Assembly: GCF_005239225.2 (NCBI RefSeq)
Contig: NC_133297.1
Coordinates: 13,442,147 to 13,506,146 of the forward strand
Reading direction: 5' to 3'
Origin: Populus alba
Taxonomy: Eukaryota; Streptophyta; Magnoliopsida; Malpighiales; Salicaceae
Length of the DNA: 64,000 nucleotides
Below the pieces are notes generated by a model. It made no database searches and was not told where the DNA came from. It was given only the letters and a program-made list of their open reading frames with translations. Shown here one piece after another: positions 12,040 to 23,500 of the stretch. Numbering within the stretch: position 1 is the stretch's first letter; each line of letters opens with the position of its first letter. The translations under genes were made by a program, and so were the position numbers.

Positions 12040-12565
12040 CTAGCACAGTTTGAAAAAACGTTTTGGCAATCTATTATAGGTTAAAAAAGATTTTGAAAAA
12101 TAGCATAATTTGGTAAAACCTTAGATTTTAAGTGATATTTTAAAATACTGCACTTGGAAAGCGTGCTATTTTAATTTCAGACGAGAGAAGATAAAAAAAA
12201 GTTTAAAATTTTGATCACTATATCTCTGTTACAATTGGAAAGAGCTTGACGAATACATGAACATAAAAAAAGCTACTAATGATGATTGGCGTGAGCCATA
12301 CACGCCATTCAAAGATGAGTCCAGTTGCTGCTTAAGTGGTGCATGGCAATGTGAGCCAGCCACCATATGGATTTGTCTTCTTGAGTTTTTTCAATGATGT
12401 TAAAGATATCGTAATTCGAGCTTCAATATAACTTTAGAGTTTTTTTCTTTTCTTGAAATTAAAATACCGCTCTTTTCAAGTATAATATTTTAAAATATCA
12501 AACATAAAAACTGCAGTTTTTACCGAACTATGATGTTTTTCAAAATCCCTTTTCCCCTGTGCTAG
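12040..12565. mobile_element. Foldback MITE, about 526 bp
   Basis: The ends are CTAGCACAG and CTGTGCTAG, exact reverse complements. The arms stay inverted-repeat for well over 100 bp: GATTTTGAAAAATAGCATAA near the left end pairs with the reverse complement of the stretch before the right end, and GATATTTTAAAATACTG with its counterpart near 12490. The middle, about 12260-12400, is less AT-rich and does not pair. There is no long reading frame, so it is non-autonomous. The superfamily is not clear; the CTAG at the ends could include a TA target duplication. Confidence 0.7.
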
Positions 12566-13221
12566 TTCCATATTATATTTATTTGTTTTATAAGTGCGCT
12601 GATTTTCTAAAAAGTTCCTTGTGGTAACAGTAGCTAATCTGCCATAGTGAAAGCCGCCATGTTTTGTCCTGCGAGCCGCTTTTGATGTGGACCTTGACCT
12701 CTTTCGTTTAAGATTTACTAGGAAATCTACTGAACTGCCCGTGATGTAATGCTACGATGGCCAACACAACAAAAGCTAAAGGTGGTCGAAGTCAAATTTA
12801 TGTATTAAAAAGGTAGCCTTGTAGAGTCCATGGTCTATACCCCTATATCATGCACGTGGAAGTCATTTACTGGAGATGGTATTTTCTCAAGGACTGGTTG
12901 GCAATTTGTCATCTCAGGTCTTAATTTGCGAAGTTTGAATTTTTTCTACGCTAGTCTTGTCTCTCTTATTGATTACTAGAAATTTCTGTTTTTTGGTATG
13001 CTTAGTCAACTACATGCGTGGACCCATTAACCTCTAGACTGGCTGAGCTACCCCACTCCATGCCTTTGATCCCGCCGAGACCAAACCTTAACCTTCCACA
13101 CGCCCCTATATATCAACAATCTCAAAAGGAAGGAATTAAGGAAGAGAGATTTGTGTCGTTTTGTTTCTGTGGTTGCCTTCTCTTAAGTTTTCTCTCGGTG
13201 GCTAGTTACTTTTCAGTCGAG
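12566..13221. other. Upstream region of the DUF688-type gene
   Basis: Promoter and 5' untranslated region of the following gene. A TATA box lies at 13107-13113. Nothing else is recognisable. Confidence 0.5.
13107..13113 (+). promoter_or_regulatory. TATA box
   Basis: TATATAT preceded by CCCC and followed by CAACAATC, a common plant core-promoter arrangement. It places transcription start near 13140, which decides the start codon of the next gene: the ATG at 13018 would be upstream of the transcript. Confidence 0.65.
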
Positions 13222-13866
13222 ATGGCAATAGAAGCAGACGATTCTTTCAAGAAACCTGGAGCTGTTCCGTTTAAATGGGAGATCCGACCTGGTGTCCCAA
13301 AGATCCAACAACAACAATTACAGCAAAAACAGCAAAAGAAACCCCCGACATTGCCATCACCACCACCACCTTTCAGTCACATTCAGCAAAAGAAAGAACT
13401 ACCACCCCCGACATTGCCATCAACATCACCACCTTTCAGTCATCTTAGTCCATCGACAACTCCTCTAGTACAAAAGCAAAAGCTTAAGCCTCCACCAGCT
13501 GGATCCATTTTCCTCCCTCCATCTCAGCCCTGTGCCAAATCATTTCGCTCTGTTCCGCGTAGCGTGTCTGAGCGTTGGAGGTTCGAGCAACCAGTCCGTG
13601 TCCGACCTGAATGTGTTTCAGCAGGGTGTTTCCCATCACCTCTATTAAGGAGAAAACAAAGCAAGAGGAGGACCGCCTTCAACATAGCCAAACCTGGATC
13701 AGAACCCGATTATACCTCTGACCTTGACACGCTCTCTCGGTGGTCCATTTCAAGCAGGAAGTCACTTTCGTCATTCCGTGACTCACCGGCGTCCTCATTT
13801 TCATCATATCAGTCATCACCTCGACCCGTGAGTGATGCCGAGTGGGCTGGGTTTGGACTTTTTTGA
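13222..13866 (+). CDS. DUF688-type plant protein of unknown function
   Basis: One exon, 214 aa. The N-terminus is MAIEADDSFKKPGAVPFKWE followed by IRPGVPK; the PF-x-WE-x-RPG-x-P core is typical of plant DUF688 proteins. After it come Gln/Lys- and Pro-rich repeats (PPTLPS-x-PPPFSH occurs twice), then a basic stretch RRKQSKRRT and a Ser-rich C-terminus ending EWAGFGLF. The frame is open back to an ATG at 13018, but the TATA box lies inside that extension, so I chose ATG 13222. No catalytic motif, signal peptide or membrane segment is visible. Function is not known to me; the low-complexity, basic composition fits a disordered, possibly nuclear protein. Confidence 0.7.
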   Translation: MAIEADDSFKKPGAVPFKWEIRPGVPKIQQQQLQQKQQKKPPTLPSPPPPFSHIQQKKELPPPTLPSTSPPFSHLSPSTTPLVQKQKLKPPPAGSIFLPPSQPCAKSFRSVPRSVSERWRFEQPVRVRPECVSAGCFPSPLLRRKQSKRRTAFNIAKPGSEPDYTSDLDTLSRWSISSRKSLSSFRDSPASSFSSYQSSPRPVSDAEWAGFGLF

Positions 13867-15148
13867 AGAACCCTACTGTATATACGCTGCTCTTTCAGAG
13901 GTTCTTTGAAGGAATGTATCTGTTGTTGCTTTGGAATGTTTACCAAGTTGGTCAGCTTTGAATACTTTGATTGCTCTGCCGCCATGGAAAAGCACTATGC
14001 CGCTTGTGTTGCCACTTTGTTGGATCAACAGCCCAAGATGACCTCTGGATAGTTATTGTTATAGTAAAGAGTATTACTTGCATGGAGTACTCTCGGAGTG
14101 TTGTTTTCTATATAGATAAGGTAAAAGATGTCGTTGTGTAAACGCCATTGCCTAGTTATGTTATAGACAAGGGAAGTTTCGATGAAGAAAAATGTTTCTA
14201 TCAAGTGATCTTTTTTCCTTTCCAGTTGTTGTTGTGGTCAATATTCATGAGGCCATGATTGATAATTCGATGCCTATTTCTCCGGACATTTCCCTTCCAA
14301 ATACATATAACCTAACCCCCACATGCCTCTGCTTAATCATGTACACAAATTAGAACAATTCTGTCTCTGTCTTCGTAAAAGTCTACTTCTTCCCACCAAG
14401 GCTCATTTTATTAATATTTTTATCATTCAAGATGTACAATCTGTGTCTTAAATAAATATCAGATGTCAATATTGGCTACAACCAAGACCTATCAAGCATC
14501 GGAGGAACACAACCGGAAGGAATCTGCCTATAATAATCTTCATTAGTGTCTCTCTGTTTTTATTGGTACAGATGATAGCAGGATCTCTGAAATATTGATT
14601 TCGAGTGAAAATAATTTTGTTTTTATGTTGTAAAAAAAAAATCACTCTTTAATACAAGAAAGAGATTGGAAATGGGGAATTTCCACATTAGAGAAAAGTA
14701 GAAACATTTGATAATGATAATGACGGTGAACGTGATTTATTTTTTAATTTTAAAAGTATTTTAAAAAATTAAATTAAATTTTTTTTTATTTTTGTTTAAA
14801 TTAATTATTTTATTTTATTTTTATAGGTTCATATTAAAAATAATTTTTTTAAAATAAAATATTATTTTAATAAATTTATAAAAAAATATATCTTAAAAAA
14901 TAATCAATTAGTATATATTAATCCATAGTAGCTTGAGCCAAGACCTGGCTTATTAGGCATTACAAAGCCCAAATCAATCAACATGCAGCAATCCATCCCA
15001 AACGAGCCTAGCAGGCAGTAGTCTTGCGCCTCTAGAACTAAGCCCAAACAGAGCTCCAGTTCTTCACCTCTGCTCTCATTTCAAGTGGATTTATTTCATT
15101 TTAGCTGAGCTGATACATCTGGTTTGTCTTTTCTATTTCCCCTAAAAC
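13867..15148. other. Intergenic, AT-rich in the second half
   Basis: This holds the 3' region of the preceding gene, then AT-rich DNA near 14.73-14.92 kb resembling the core of the dispersed MITE family without clear ends, then the PPR 5' region. No gene is supported. Confidence 0.4.
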
Positions 15149-16495
15149 ATGAATCCATCAAAACCTCTAACAAACCGAAACCAAACTTGTCTTGTAATAA
15201 ACCAAGTCCTCTCCATAATGATACAAAACCGTCCATTCGACACCAAACTCGCATCATCAACAACAAACCCAAATTTACTAACCATCGATTCAGTCTCTGA
15301 TATTCTCCGATCAATACCCAGATTCTTCTTTCTTTCTCCACGTTCCATTGGCCGCCAAAACACAGCCCGCCATCGCCCTCCATTAAAACAACGTAACCTC
15401 AAAGAAGAAACCCATAAATCCCGCCACAATGTTCTCATTCTCGGCCCAGCTGCTTATAGAGACCCCAAAAGGGTCGCTTTAGGTGTTAACAAAGCAGTTG
15501 AGTTCTTTTATTGGCTTGAAAATCACTTTAGTTTCAAACACACTGAGATTACATGTAGAGAGATGGCCGTTGTGTTGGCAAGAGGGAGTAAATTGGATGA
15601 ATTATGGCAGTTTCTCAAAGAAATGGCTCAAAGAGAGCATGGGAATTGTTTAGGCCTTGTTAGTGTCAGTACCGTTACCTGTTTGATGAAAGTCCTGGGA
15701 GAGGAAGGTTTGGTTCATCAAGCATTGGCGTTGTTTTATAGAATGAAGCAATATCATTTAAAACCGGATGTTTATGCGTATAATACCCTTATTTATGCGC
15801 TTTGTAGAGTTGGGAATTTTAAAAGGGCAAGATTTTTGTTGGAACAAATGGAGTTACCGGGATTTAGATGCCCGCCAGATATTTATACTTATACTATATT
15901 GATTAGTTCTTGTTGTAGGTATGGTTTGCAAACTGGATGTAGAAAGGCGATACGGCGGAGGATATGGGAGGCTAATCATTTGTTTAGGATCATGTTGTTT
16001 AAAGGTTTTGTTCCTGATGTTGTTACCTATAACTGTTTGATAAATGGATGTTGTAAGACAAATAGGATTGAGAGGGCTCTTGAGCTTTTTGAGGATATGA
16101 ATAAAAGGGGTTGTGTGCCGAACCGAGTTACTTATAACTCTTTCATCAGGTCTTTTAGCGTGGTGAATGAGATTGATAAGGCTGTTGAGATGTTAAGGAG
16201 GATGCAGAAGATGAATCATGGTTTGGCAACTACGAGTTCATATACTCCAATTATTCATGCTTTGTGTGAAGCAGGAAGGGTGCTAGAGGCTCGAGATTTT
16301 CTTGTTGAGTTGGTTGATGGGGGTTTGATACCGAGAGAGTATACATATAGGTTGGTTTGTGATGCATTGAAGTCAGTGAGAGAGGGCAGTTCACTAGGTG
16401 GGGAATTTGATAAGAGAATTAAAGATGGTATAGAGGATAGATATAGAAAAGTGAAGAATGTGAAACCAATAATGGCATGTAAGATGATGTTGTAG
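15149..16495 (+). CDS. P-class pentatricopeptide repeat protein
   Basis: Intronless, 448 aa. PPR proteins bind organellar RNA in a sequence-specific way to direct processing, stability or translation. About seven 35-residue motifs run from residue ~170 to ~425, for example DVYAYNTLIYALCRVGNFKR, DVVTYNCLINGCCKTNRIER and NRVTYNSFIRSF. The motif starting DIYTYTILISSCCRYG carries an insertion of about eleven residues (near KAIRRRIW). There is no E, DYW or SMR domain. The N-terminal ~100 residues are basic and Ser/Arg-rich with few acids, as in a mitochondrial or plastid targeting peptide. It resembles the Arabidopsis At1g77405 type from memory, so ortholog identity is tentative. The first ATG is used; an alternative start lies 23 codons in. 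Confidence 0.9.
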   Translation: MNPSKPLTNRNQTCLVINQVLSIMIQNRPFDTKLASSTTNPNLLTIDSVSDILRSIPRFFFLSPRSIGRQNTARHRPPLKQRNLKEETHKSRHNVLILGPAAYRDPKRVALGVNKAVEFFYWLENHFSFKHTEITCREMAVVLARGSKLDELWQFLKEMAQREHGNCLGLVSVSTVTCLMKVLGEEGLVHQALALFYRMKQYHLKPDVYAYNTLIYALCRVGNFKRARFLLEQMELPGFRCPPDIYTYTILISSCCRYGLQTGCRKAIRRRIWEANHLFRIMLFKGFVPDVVTYNCLINGCCKTNRIERALELFEDMNKRGCVPNRVTYNSFIRSFSVVNEIDKAVEMLRRMQKMNHGLATTSSYTPIIHALCEAGRVLEARDFLVELVDGGLIPREYTYRLVCDALKSVREGSSLGGEFDKRIKDGIEDRYRKVKNVKPIMACKMML

Positions 16496-16866
16496 CATGT
16501 GGGAGTTCCTACTTTGCAGACACTGGCTACTTGCTATGTTTCATGGATTTCCTTACCAATTCCTGGTGTATCATCTGTGTCTGGGAGATTTTCTGTTATT
16601 TAAGGTCTCTGGTACTCGTATTCTTATCTGTATAAAACCACTGTATGCTAGTACTTCAAGATGAATTAAAGGGCGTGGCACACAGGGCAGCATAGGCTAC
16701 GTTAGACAACTTCATGCAACAAGCAGAATGGGAAGGATACCTTTGTCACACTGCTGGTGAGACACATTACTCTGATTATAAGTTCTTCAGGTGCAAGTGG
16801 TTAGGTTATCTTCAATGCTAGTGAAATGAAAAACGATTTATATATTTATCTTCTTTCAACAAGTTT

Positions 16867-17002
16867 GCACTAACCATGGACTTCCACAATAGAGCTGAAC
16901 CATTATCCACCAATACAGGTTCATTATCCTATTCGCACTAACTATGGACTTCCACAATAGAGCTGAACCATTATCCACTAATACAGGTTCATTATCCTAT
17001 CT
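16867..17002 (+). repeat. 68-bp tandem duplication
   Basis: Two adjacent copies (16867-16934 and 16935-17002) differ at only a few bases; both contain CAATAGAGCTGAACCATTAT. The high identity suggests a recent local duplication. It is non-coding and lies downstream of the PPR gene. Confidence 0.9.
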
Positions 17003-18637
17003 TTCTCAAAAAAATTACAGTGAAGCTGACAATGCAATCAGTAGGTTGCTCTCTTTAGAGTTCATGTTTCTCTGATGCGGGTAGCATCGTGAACTGAAAA
17101 TATATACTACAACGGGCTAGCTCTCTGTTTTTGGACCAGCACAGCTTTAAGCGTGAATATTTTCCCATTTGTTGGACCTCAAAACTGAATCAGAAAGGTT
17201 CTGGTATGCATGGCTACTTCGCACTGTTTTTTCGAACGTAGCATATTGAAGAAGTAATATTTTACTCAAAGAGTAGTTAAGAAAAGTAATTTCCTGTGTC
17301 ATTATATGTGCTTTACGATTTTCTATTTGTGTTCAATTTTTATTTTATTTTTTGGTAGGAGTCGAAAGTATTTGTGTTCAATATACAATCATTTGTATCT
17401 TTATCTGGGGATGGTGAGTGTGATATACTCGGGTCATAATTGATGATTTTTTTTTTTTTTTTTTGTGTTATTGAATTTGTTTTATCAAGATTTTTTTGAT
17501 AATACTAATGATGATGTAATCGGATTTTATTTATGGTTTTTTTCTTTATTTTTCTGTCTACCCACCCTCTCATATAAAACCTGTAACTAGCACGATTACA
17601 CCTTCCAACCACAATGGCTCAGTTATAGTATCCACTGTTTTATAATTCAGCAATGGTCGGCATGCCATCACTCACGCTCTATTTTTTTTTTCTTCAACTT
17701 ATTAACCTCCTTATCAGTTTTATGTTGAGTGGCAACCCAGTAAGCCAAATCATATGACAAGTTTCGCAATTTACCCTCAGAAAAATTATAGGCACGTTTC
17801 CAGAACGTGTTCAAAGATGTGAAACTCGTGGCATCCTCAAGCCTCCACGGCATCGTTATTATAATGTCCTGTCTATCTCTATATGGCATCATTAAATCCA
17901 TGACATAGCGTTTAGGGTCAACCATACTAATCTATTCGAGCTTGTGTAGTTGCAAATATCCTAATGAAATGAAATCGGATTTTCGAGTGTTTGGAGTGAA
18001 AGATTGTTTGTTTTTGTTTTTTAAATTATTTTTTTATTTGAAAATATATTAAAATGATATTTTTTATCTTACACAATTTATTTTTAATACCAGCATATAA
18101 AAAATATCTAAAAACACACACAAAAAAAGAATTTGGAGCAAAAAATAAAAAACGTGTAAAACTGCAAACACCCCTTTATGTTCTTTTAAGATGGTTGGTT
18201 TGCAGAATCTATGGCCGTGCCTCTTTAGACACCAGCTGTAAAAGCTTACTTGTGGGGGCTGTAAAATATATTGGTTCAAGATATGAGCTTGCATGGCTAA
18301 TGAACACCGTCGTTATCATATGACGGCAATTCTATTTCTTGCGCTATATATATAATGAATTGAAGAAAAAAACAAAACTTGGAACTGTGGATTAAATGCT
18401 CCTTTTCTTATTCTTTCTGCAAACATGCTATCGGAACCAGAAAGTGACAGCTTCAATTTATAATAGCACCATTGATGAAAGATGTTCATGTTCCATTAGT
18501 GGCTGTCCTTTGAGAAAATATCTCAGTGTAATTTACTGGGCGTGCCTTAGTGTTTTAGGTATGGGTTTGTTTTTTTTTGTGAGTGCTGCAGCTTGCTCAC
18601 TAATTTGTCTTGCCTTTCTGGTTCTATGGTTGTCCTA
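17003..18637. other. Intergenic with homopolymer tracts and one coding-like frame
   Basis: A long T run lies at about 17448-17464. Apart from the 85-codon frame listed separately, I see only AT-rich DNA and a diverged MITE-like core near 18.0-18.1 kb. Confidence 0.4.
17668..17925 (-). CDS. Unrecognised 85-aa frame, possible gene fragment
   Basis: An ATG-started frame reads MVDPKRYVMDLMMPY, then PWRLEDATSFTSLNTFWKRA and LRNLSYDLAYWVATQH, ending in a Lys/Glu-rich tail. Amino-acid composition looks like real protein (several Trp, balanced charges) in a region that is otherwise AT-rich. I do not recognise the family, and there is no clear promoter or splice context. It may be a fragment of a larger gene or of a transposon. 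Confidence 0.25.
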   Translation of the reverse strand: MVDPKRYVMDLMMPYRDRQDIIITMPWRLEDATSFTSLNTFWKRAYNFSEGKLRNLSYDLAYWVATQHKTDKEVNKLKKKKIERE

Positions 18638-19648
18638 GGCTCCGTTTGTTTACTGGAAAGTAGTTTTTTGTTGGAAAGTGAATTTCAGGGAAAGTGAATT
18701 CCAAGAAAGTATTTTCTGATGTTTGGTAGTGTAATGAAAAATGAGTTGGAAAACATTTTCCAGTGTTTGGTTATGTAATGAAAAATAAACTAGAAAATAA
18801 CTTATTAATATTTTATTTTTCTCAAATTTATTAAAATAATGAGGAACAAATCTTACAAATTAAAAAGTTGAATGAGAATGAAACTGAAAAAAAAAATATA
18901 ATTTCATAAATTATCTCAAATAAAATAAATAATAATCAAAATAATAGAGATCAAATCTAAAAAATTAAAAAAAATGAAAGATGAAGAAATTAAAATAATA
19001 ATAATCAACATTTCATAAATTATTTCAAATAAAATAAGTTACAATCAAAAGAATGAGTACCAAATTTGATAATAAAAAATTTCAATAAAAATATGATAAA
19101 GAAAAATCAAATAACAATTATAAAAATAAGGACCAAAGTTAATATAAAAATACAATTTTAAGAGATGAAATTAAAAAATAAATATTCAAAACAAAATATA
19201 TATAGCAATCAAAAGTTTGAGGATCAAATTTAATATAATCAGCAAATAATGACATTTCTAAATTTTTCATAACTTCCGGAAAGTGTTTTCCCCCCAAATT
19301 TTTCAGGAAAACACTTTCCTGAAAACCAAGCCAAATTTTCCTTTTACTGGAAAGTGTTTTCCATTGACCAACTTTCCTACTAGCAAACAAACACAAGAAA
19401 GTTTGAAAAATGATTTTTCGGAAACCACTTTCCGGAAAACAAACACAGTTAAAGGGAAAACACTTTCCTGAAAACCAAGTCAAATTTTTATTTGACTGAA
19501 ATTGCTGAAAAGTGTTTTCCGTTGACCGGAAAATATTTTCCGTTGATTAGAAAGTGTTTTTCGTTGATTAATTTTTTTAATAACAAATAAACACAAGAAA
19601 GTTTAGAAAATGATTTCCTGAAAACTTATTTTCGGAAACAAACATGGC
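18638..19648. mobile_element. TIR element, about 1 kb, with a duplicated right end
   Basis: The left end reads GGCTCCGTTTGTTTACTGGA and the right end, on the reverse strand, GCCATGTTTGTTTCCG. Subterminal regions are full of GGAAAGTGTTTTCC-type motifs in both orientations, as in non-autonomous DNA transposons. The right-terminal part occurs twice: about 19305-19455 and 19459-19648 both contain GAAAACACTTTCCTGAAAAC and AAACACAAGAAAGTTT. There is no transposase frame. No clear target-site duplication is visible, so superfamily is undecided. Confidence 0.6.
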
Positions 19649-20595
19649 ATAAAAAGGTGCTAGGATTTCTGGGATAAAGACAATTCGATAATTTACAAAA
19701 GAAATGGTATTGCCTCTTCAAGCAGGGCTTGGGGGCTAAATTAAAGAATGTTTTTTGATAGGAGCCCAATTTTTTATATATATTATTCTTATGGTTAAAA
19801 ATATGATTTGCTGAGAGGCAAGTCTCCGTGCCCTGCCACCACCGTTGGTTCCGCCGCTGAGTTCAAGCATGGATTGTTTCCCGGTGTCATTAAAATTAAT
19901 CTTAGGCGGAAAGGACCCACTGATTTCACTTTTACCCAATCAAGGACTTTAAAACAGTATTGGATAGAGGTTGCTAGTGCTCCATGCAACGTTGTTATAT
20001 CCGCAATTATGCATCAACTGCTTTTCTTTAAACAAGATTAAATTCCTGAATTAATTCAGTCAAACTAGATTTAGTCTTTAAATTTAAATTTTTGATTTAA
20101 GTGCCGTAAATTATTATTATTATTTTATTTACGTGCCGTAGATAATTCAAAATTCAAGATTTTCTTTTTTTGTAATTAATTCAAGGAAATTAATAAGATT
20201 TGAATCTACGAGTTATGGATAAAAAAAATAAGACTCGAAATATATCCATCTTAATTTACATAATTCATGATCAATTTTTTAAAAATAAGGTTATAATAAT
20301 CCATGCATGCAAGGATGAGAAAAAGAAAATGGAAAGCATCTCAAACCTGAAAACACAATAAAATACTTCATATTTGAGCATCAACTAATAATTGAAGGTC
20401 TGTTTTTCTACGTGTATGCGCCAACATAACTTTACAGAGAAGACACTGTGGGATGAGTCAAATGGCTGCTGAAAAAGTTTCCTCAAACCAGACAAGCGGC
20501 ATGCTCCTTTGCACTATAAATAGACCACTACAACTTCACTAGTTAGCATGCAAGTCCTACAGATACACAAACACCGAGACGACATAGGGAGAGAG
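19649..20595. other. Intergenic and promoter of the first NRAMP gene
   Basis: AT-rich DNA leading to a TATA box at 20515. No gene, RNA or repeat is supported beyond that. Confidence 0.4.
20515..20522 (+). promoter_or_regulatory. TATA box of NRAMP copy 1
   Basis: TATAAATA in the context GCAC-TATAAATA, 74 bp before the ATG. The same GCAC-TATAAATA context precedes copy 2, so the core promoter was duplicated with the gene. Confidence 0.75.
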
Positions 20596-23500
20596 ATGGC
20601 AGGCATTCAACAGCAACAGCTAGTAAATGATACATTGCCAGCATCATGGGACGGATCAAGCAGACGAACAGCAGCTGTTATTGTGGAGGGGCATCCCCGA
20701 CCTTGTATTGATCATGAGCTTAAAGACCCAAGTGACCAGGTCATACTTGTGTTTAGAAAAAAGATGTTTAAACTGATTTCTAATTAAATTTATTAAGCTT
20801 ATTTTGTCAACAATATGTCTAAATCTTTTTTAATGACTAGGAATCTGGATGGAGGAAGTTTCTATCATATGTAGGACCTGGTTTCCTCGTTTCATTGGCT
20901 TATCTTGACCCTGGAAATCGTAAGTGCACCTCTCTACTCATATTCTGTGTCATCAGTTATGTACTGTATTTGGGGCTGCATTATTTATACATAGTTTTAT
21001 GGTGGCATGTAAACAGTGGAGACTGATCTGCAAGCAGGAGCTAATCACAGATATGAGGTAATTAAGAGAGACAATCGTAAAAAAAAAAAGAAAAAAGAAG
21101 AAAACATAGCATAATTTTCTTTGGCAATGAGAAAATCAGCATGCATGCCTGTATAAATTAATTCACTAACCGGTCAGTGGTGATGGTATCATTTGGTATC
21201 TTCAGCTGCTATGGGTAGTGCTTGTCGGATTGATCTTTGCTCTCACAATCCAATCACTCGCTGCAAACCTTGGTGTCAGCACCGGTAAGACATTTAAACA
21301 TTTGATTTCTCAAAGAAATTAGAAGAGAAAGAACATGTTATATCCTTAACCGTACGTCTTCTAACTTGGTATTAATTCCACCGTACTCTTTATTAGTTTA
21401 ATTAAGGATTTATCATTCTTTCAACTAGTGTTGAATATCACATTAATCTGGCGTGGGAATTTTAGGAAAGCACCTGTCGGAGCTCTGCAGAGCTGAGTAC
21501 CCACGACATGTCAAGTATTGCCTGTGGTTGCTAGCAGAGATGGCTGTCATGGCTGCCGATATCCCCGAAGGCATAATTTTCTAACTCTATTATTTTAAAT
21601 TACTCTTGGATACTAATATATGTCATTAGATGTTGTTGAATGCTATTTTGAGACACATATACATCTCAGTTTTGGTTTTATTCTCCACTTTTAGACTGTT
21701 AAAACAGACAAGTTGAATTGCAACCGATCAGTAATTAGAGAATAGCTAATAGGTTTGTAACGTAGAGTTTCTTATTTTCTTTACAGTGATTGGGACAGCT
21801 TTTGCCCTAAACATATTGTTTAATATCCCAGTATGGTCTGGAGTTCTATGCACTGGTTGTAGCACTCTGCTACTCCTCGGCCTGCAGAAATATGGTGTAA
21901 GTTATATCATTAATAACAAATATATACAAACTATAGTGGTGGTTTTATTTCTAGCCTTTATTCTTGGCATGTCAAGTCTTGAGTCTTCATGAGTTCTTGG
22001 CTGTATATGCATTTGTGGTTTCAATACACGAATGTAAAGTAAAAATGCTTATGGTTACATGGGTGCTTTTCCTATTTTGAGTGCTTTAATTATTATTTTG
22101 CCAGTCAACTATTCCAGCTCAAGCTTTGTTCTCTTCTATCCAAAACAAAAATGGTTTCTAGTTTATTATTACAACACAACTACAGGTAAAACAAGTTGTC
22201 TTCCCTGTAATCTGCAACGCTTCTCGTTATCATTGGCTCCAAAAGATTAATCAATTGATGAAAGGTTCTTACAGGTCTTGAAGAAGAAAATTAAATTGCA
22301 TTTCTACTCTCTTCTGAGATTTTCCTTAAGAAAAAATTACTTTCTGTCCAGGTGAGGAAGCTAGAGCTGTTAATAGCAGTGCTCGTGTTTGTTATGGCGG
22401 CATGTTTCTTTGGAGAAATGAGATATGTAAAGCCTCCTGCAACTGAGGTGCTTGAGGGCATGTTTATCCCCAAGCTGTCAGCCCAAGGATCCACTGGCGA
22501 CGCCATTGCCCTACTCGGTGCCCTTGTCATGCCGTAAATGCGATCCTCAAATATGACTACATTATTACAATATAATGTCCAAGTTTTTCAACTAATGTCT
22601 CCATTTTAATGATAAATCACTCACTTGTCTGTTTTCTCTAACAGGCACAATCTCTTTCTCCACTCTGCCCTTGTTCTGTCTAGGAAAACACCAAACTCTG
22701 TCCGTTGCATTAACGTAAGCCAAACAGCGAAACAGTATTATCTTGTAGATGCATCTGTCGAGGGCGGCTCAGGTTTGTTCACCTGAGATCGACCTGTGAA
22801 CGTATAATTAGTAAATTCAGTTTACTCTTATTATTTTTATTATACATATCGACTTAATACTTTGCTTCTTCATCTTACAGGATGCTTGTCGCTATTTCCT
22901 GATAGAGAGTGGGTTCGCTCTCTTTGTAGCATTTTTAATCAATCTCGCAGTCATCTCCGTATCTGGGACTGTTTGCTCAGCTCAAAATCTATCATCTGAA
23001 AATGCAGATCGATGTGGAGATCTCACCCTTAACTCTGCTTCCTTCCTTCTTCAGGTTAAAATCGCATAAAAAGAATGGTACCAATACTCATGTTCAAGTA
23101 TTAAGTTCTTACAAATAGCTCTTGTTTTGATTCTGGTTTGGTTTCACAGAATGTGTTGGGAAAATCAAGCTCAAAAATTTATGCCATTGCTGTGTTAGCT
23201 TCAGGGCAGAGCTCCACTATCACGGGCACTTACGCAGGACAATACATCATGGAGGTCTCTATCGACAAAAAAAAAATTAAAACCCAAGTATTTGAGCTTG
23301 ACTATTCAGAATTTCTTTAGATGGTAAATAAATTACTTTCCGGTGGTGTAATTTTCAGGGCTTCTTGGAGCTTAGGATGAGAAAATGGACTAGGAACCTG
23401 GTGACTAGATGCATTGCCATTACACCTAGTCTTATTGTCTCCATTATCGGTGGATCGTCAGGCGCGGGTCGACTAATCATCATTGCATCGGTTAGAAAAA

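Noticed and set aside
13018..13221. N-terminal 68-codon extension of the DUF688-type gene
   Set aside because: The TATA box at 13107-13113 lies inside it, so it would not be transcribed in frame; the conserved part starts at ATG 13222.
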